Shown here in pieces: positions 6,631 through 8,073 of a stretch of 8,073 bases of DNA. Both the position numbers and the translations under genes were made by a program. Below the pieces are notes generated by a model, which worked only from the letters and a program-made list of their open reading frames with translations, had not been told where the DNA came from and did not search any database. The DNA is from Chlamydiota bacterium (GTDB lineage Bacteria; Chlamydiota; Chlamydiia; Chlamydiales; Waddliaceae): the NCBI GenBank assembly GCA_011065005.1, contig JAAKFP010000099.1, positions 1-8,073 on the forward strand, written 5' to 3'. Numbering within the stretch: position 1 is the first letter of the stretch; the number at the start of each line of letters is the position of its first letter.

Positions 6631-6649
6631 TATAATTTTACCGTATAAT
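6631..6649 (+). promoter_or_regulatory. tyrP: Two TATAAT boxes upstream of the permease gene
   Basis: Perfect TATAAT hexamers occur at 6631-6636 and 6644-6649, 13 bases apart. They would give leaders of about 27 and 14 bases before the GTG start. Neither has a strong -35: the first has TTCAAT at about 17 bases, and for the second TTGCTC lies at 20 bases. Which is used cannot be decided by reading. Confidence 0.45.
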
Positions 6650-6669
6650 CACTCATCTCTGGAATCATC

Positions 6670-7956
6670 GTGGACTCTCAACAAGCTGAACATAAAGGCA
6701 GCCTCATTTCTGCCATATTTTTAGTTGCCGGCACATGCGTCGGTGGTGGAATGCTCGTGCTACCCCTTGCTACCGGAATAAGCGGATTTCTTCCATCTAT
6801 CATTGTGATGGCCATCTCATGGTTTGCTATGACCGCTACAGGACTCCTCCTCATAGAAATAAGCCTTTGGCTGGAAGAGGGTGCTCACATTATTACAATG
6901 ACCTCGAGAATCCTCGGCCCGATTGGAAAAGGAGTAAGCTGGCTGCTCTATCTGTTCATCTGCTATGCATCCACTGTTGCTTATACGGCTGGGGGTGGGG
7001 TGCAAATTTCCGCAGCTCTCGAGAATTTCTTTCATGTTCCCATATCTAAGGATTTGGGCTGCCTGATTTTCATTCTCTTTTTCGGAACGGTTATCTATTT
7101 CGGAAGCTGGTTTGTCGGGAGAATCAATACGATTCTATTTACCGCCTTGGTCGCCGCCTATTTCCTCTTAGTGGGAATGGGGCTCGATGAAGTGAATATG
7201 CAGCTTCTCTATCATCGTGATTGGAGAAGTTCCTTCATCGCCATACCCCTTCTGCTAACAGCTTTCAGCTTTCAAACCATGGTTCCTAGCTTGACTCCTT
7301 ACCTGAAAAGGAATGTCAAAGCCCTAAGAATGACCATTGTTGGCGGAACTAGTCTTGCTTTTGTGATCTATTTTGTCTGGCAATGGATTATCCTGGGAAT
7401 TGTTCCTGTTGAAGGACCCGATGGCCTCGCTGTAGCTTTAGCAAAAGGGGACCAGCCCGCGACAGTATTCCTCAGACAACATGTGAATGGCGTCTGGATT
7501 TCCGTAATTGCAGAATATTTTGCTTTTTTTGCTATTGTCACCTCCTTTCTCGGGATTGCCCTAGGACTCTTCGATTTTCTCTCTGATGGTCTGAAAATTA
7601 AAAAAGAAAAATGGGGGAGCATACTACTTGGTCTCCTTATCGCTATTCCTACACTGATCTTTGCAACGAAATTCGAAAGGGCGTTTATGGCTGCCATGGA
7701 CGTTTCTGGCGGTCTCGGTGATTCCCTTCTCAACGGGATCATACCCGTTCTTATGATCTGGAGGGGACGCTACTACATGAATTTTCCCAACACTTTTCGT
7801 GTTCCTGGAGGTCGAATCCTGCTGATCGCTCTAGCTAGCTTCTTTGTCGTTTCCTTGACGATCGAAATCCTGGGGCTCCTAGGTATTACCCCAATTTTTT
7901 ACGAAGCCTACGATATTATGAAAATTCACAATCTTGAAGAAGTCCTTACGCATTAA
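6670..7956 (+). CDS. tyrP: Aromatic amino acid (tyrosine-type) permease
   Basis: This 428-residue membrane protein should import tyrosine or a related aromatic amino acid with protons; chlamydiae depend on their host for these. It belongs to the hydroxy/aromatic amino acid permease family (TyrP, Mtr). The N-terminal signature AGTCVGGGMLVLP at residues 20-32 in the first membrane segment is characteristic. About eleven hydrophobic segments can be seen, near residues 11-31, 39-62, 88-107, 128-148, 152-171, 187-205, 222-246, 273-301, 317-333, 352-365 and 382-404. The start is a GTG: an in-frame TAA at 6646-6648 rules out extension, and the next in-frame ATG (residue 28) would cut the first membrane segment. 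A GGA at 6661-6663 serves as a modest ribosome binding site. Tryptophan transport cannot be excluded. It is transcribed away from the ABC gene. Confidence 0.92.
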   Translation: MDSQQAEHKGSLISAIFLVAGTCVGGGMLVLPLATGISGFLPSIIVMAISWFAMTATGLLLIEISLWLEEGAHIITMTSRILGPIGKGVSWLLYLFICYASTVAYTAGGGVQISAALENFFHVPISKDLGCLIFILFFGTVIYFGSWFVGRINTILFTALVAAYFLLVGMGLDEVNMQLLYHRDWRSSFIAIPLLLTAFSFQTMVPSLTPYLKRNVKALRMTIVGGTSLAFVIYFVWQWIILGIVPVEGPDGLAVALAKGDQPATVFLRQHVNGVWISVIAEYFAFFAIVTSFLGIALGLFDFLSDGLKIKKEKWGSILLGLLIAIPTLIFATKFERAFMAAMDVSGGLGDSLLNGIIPVLMIWRGRYYMNFPNTFRVPGGRILLIALASFFVVSLTIEILGLLGITPIFYEAYDIMKIHNLEEVLTH

Positions 7957-7961
7957 GGAGG
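7955..7961 (+). other. Strong ribosome-binding-like sequence overlapping the permease stop codon
   Basis: AAGGAGG begins within the TAA stop. No ATG, GTG or TTG follows at a usable distance, and the reading frames behind it close quickly (a TAG follows at 7995-7997 in the frame of the nearest ATA). It may be chance or a remnant of a lost downstream gene. Confidence 0.4.
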
Positions 7962-8004
7962 CTAGAAGAAATAACCTTTACATTTAGGCTGTTATAGCTC
8001 TTCA

Positions 8005-8056
8005 GTTGCGAGGCGCAAATCTGCAGTCAACTTATTAGTTTCCAAAGATTTGCAAC
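8005..8056 (+). repeat. Overlapping inverted repeats after the permease gene
   Basis: GCAAATCT (8015-8022) is the exact reverse complement of AGATTTGC (8046-8053), with a 23-base loop. The left arm overlaps a second small hairpin, TTGCG (8006-8010) with CGCAA (8014-8018) around an AGG loop, and GTTGC (8005-8009) could also pair with GCAAC (8052-8056). The alternatives exclude one another. No T run follows within the window, so this is not a clear intrinsic terminator. Confidence 0.5.
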
Positions 8057-8073
8057 AAAGCAAGTGAAGATGA

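Noticed and set aside
7990..8030. tRNA-like stretch (ATAGCTC then CAGTTG)
   Set aside because: It resembles a tRNA D-arm, but the D stem does not close properly and no anticodon or T arm follows at the right distance.

Overview
The window looks like part of a chromosome from a bacterium of the Chlamydiae, most likely one of the environmental, amoeba-associated families rather than Chlamydia itself. The main reason is the complete TyrP-type aromatic amino acid permease at the right end, which resembles chlamydial TyrP. A very large unrecognised gene with a Pro/Ser/Thr-rich start, and a Fic enzyme, also fit a host-associated intracellular lifestyle. This assignment rests on recognition of protein style, not on a database search; genus and species are not resolved.

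Layout. Positions 1-3832 are one uninterrupted reading frame on the minus strand: 1277 codons from an ATG at 3832 to the left edge, with no stop inside the window. It is easy to overlook because its stop lies outside. A 316-base gene-free stretch follows (3833-4148), holding this gene's probable promoter, a 12-bp direct repeat beside the -35, a distant inverted repeat and a short period-8 repeat. Next is a Fic-domain protein (4149-5501, minus strand) with intact catalytic and inhibitory motifs and a C-terminal winged-helix region. The 302 bases upstream of it carry a dense array of TACCAA/TTGGTA boxes around a good promoter, then a terminator-like hairpin and a second short repeat. An ABC ATPase of the nitrate/taurine type (5804-6529, minus strand) follows, divergently arranged with the permease (6670-7956, plus strand), which starts at GTG. 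The last 117 bases contain no gene that can be supported.

How the parts relate. The three minus-strand genes do not look like one operon: each has its own promoter-like sequence and 275-316 bases separate them. The clearest regulatory story is at the Fic gene. Its promoter is embedded in a two-copy, 40-bp repeat of operator-like boxes spaced about one helical turn apart, and the Fic protein itself ends in a DNA-binding-like domain, so autoregulation is a reasonable hypothesis. The ABC ATPase has no permease or binding-protein gene beside it here. The most unexplained items are the very long unknown gene and the Fic operator array.
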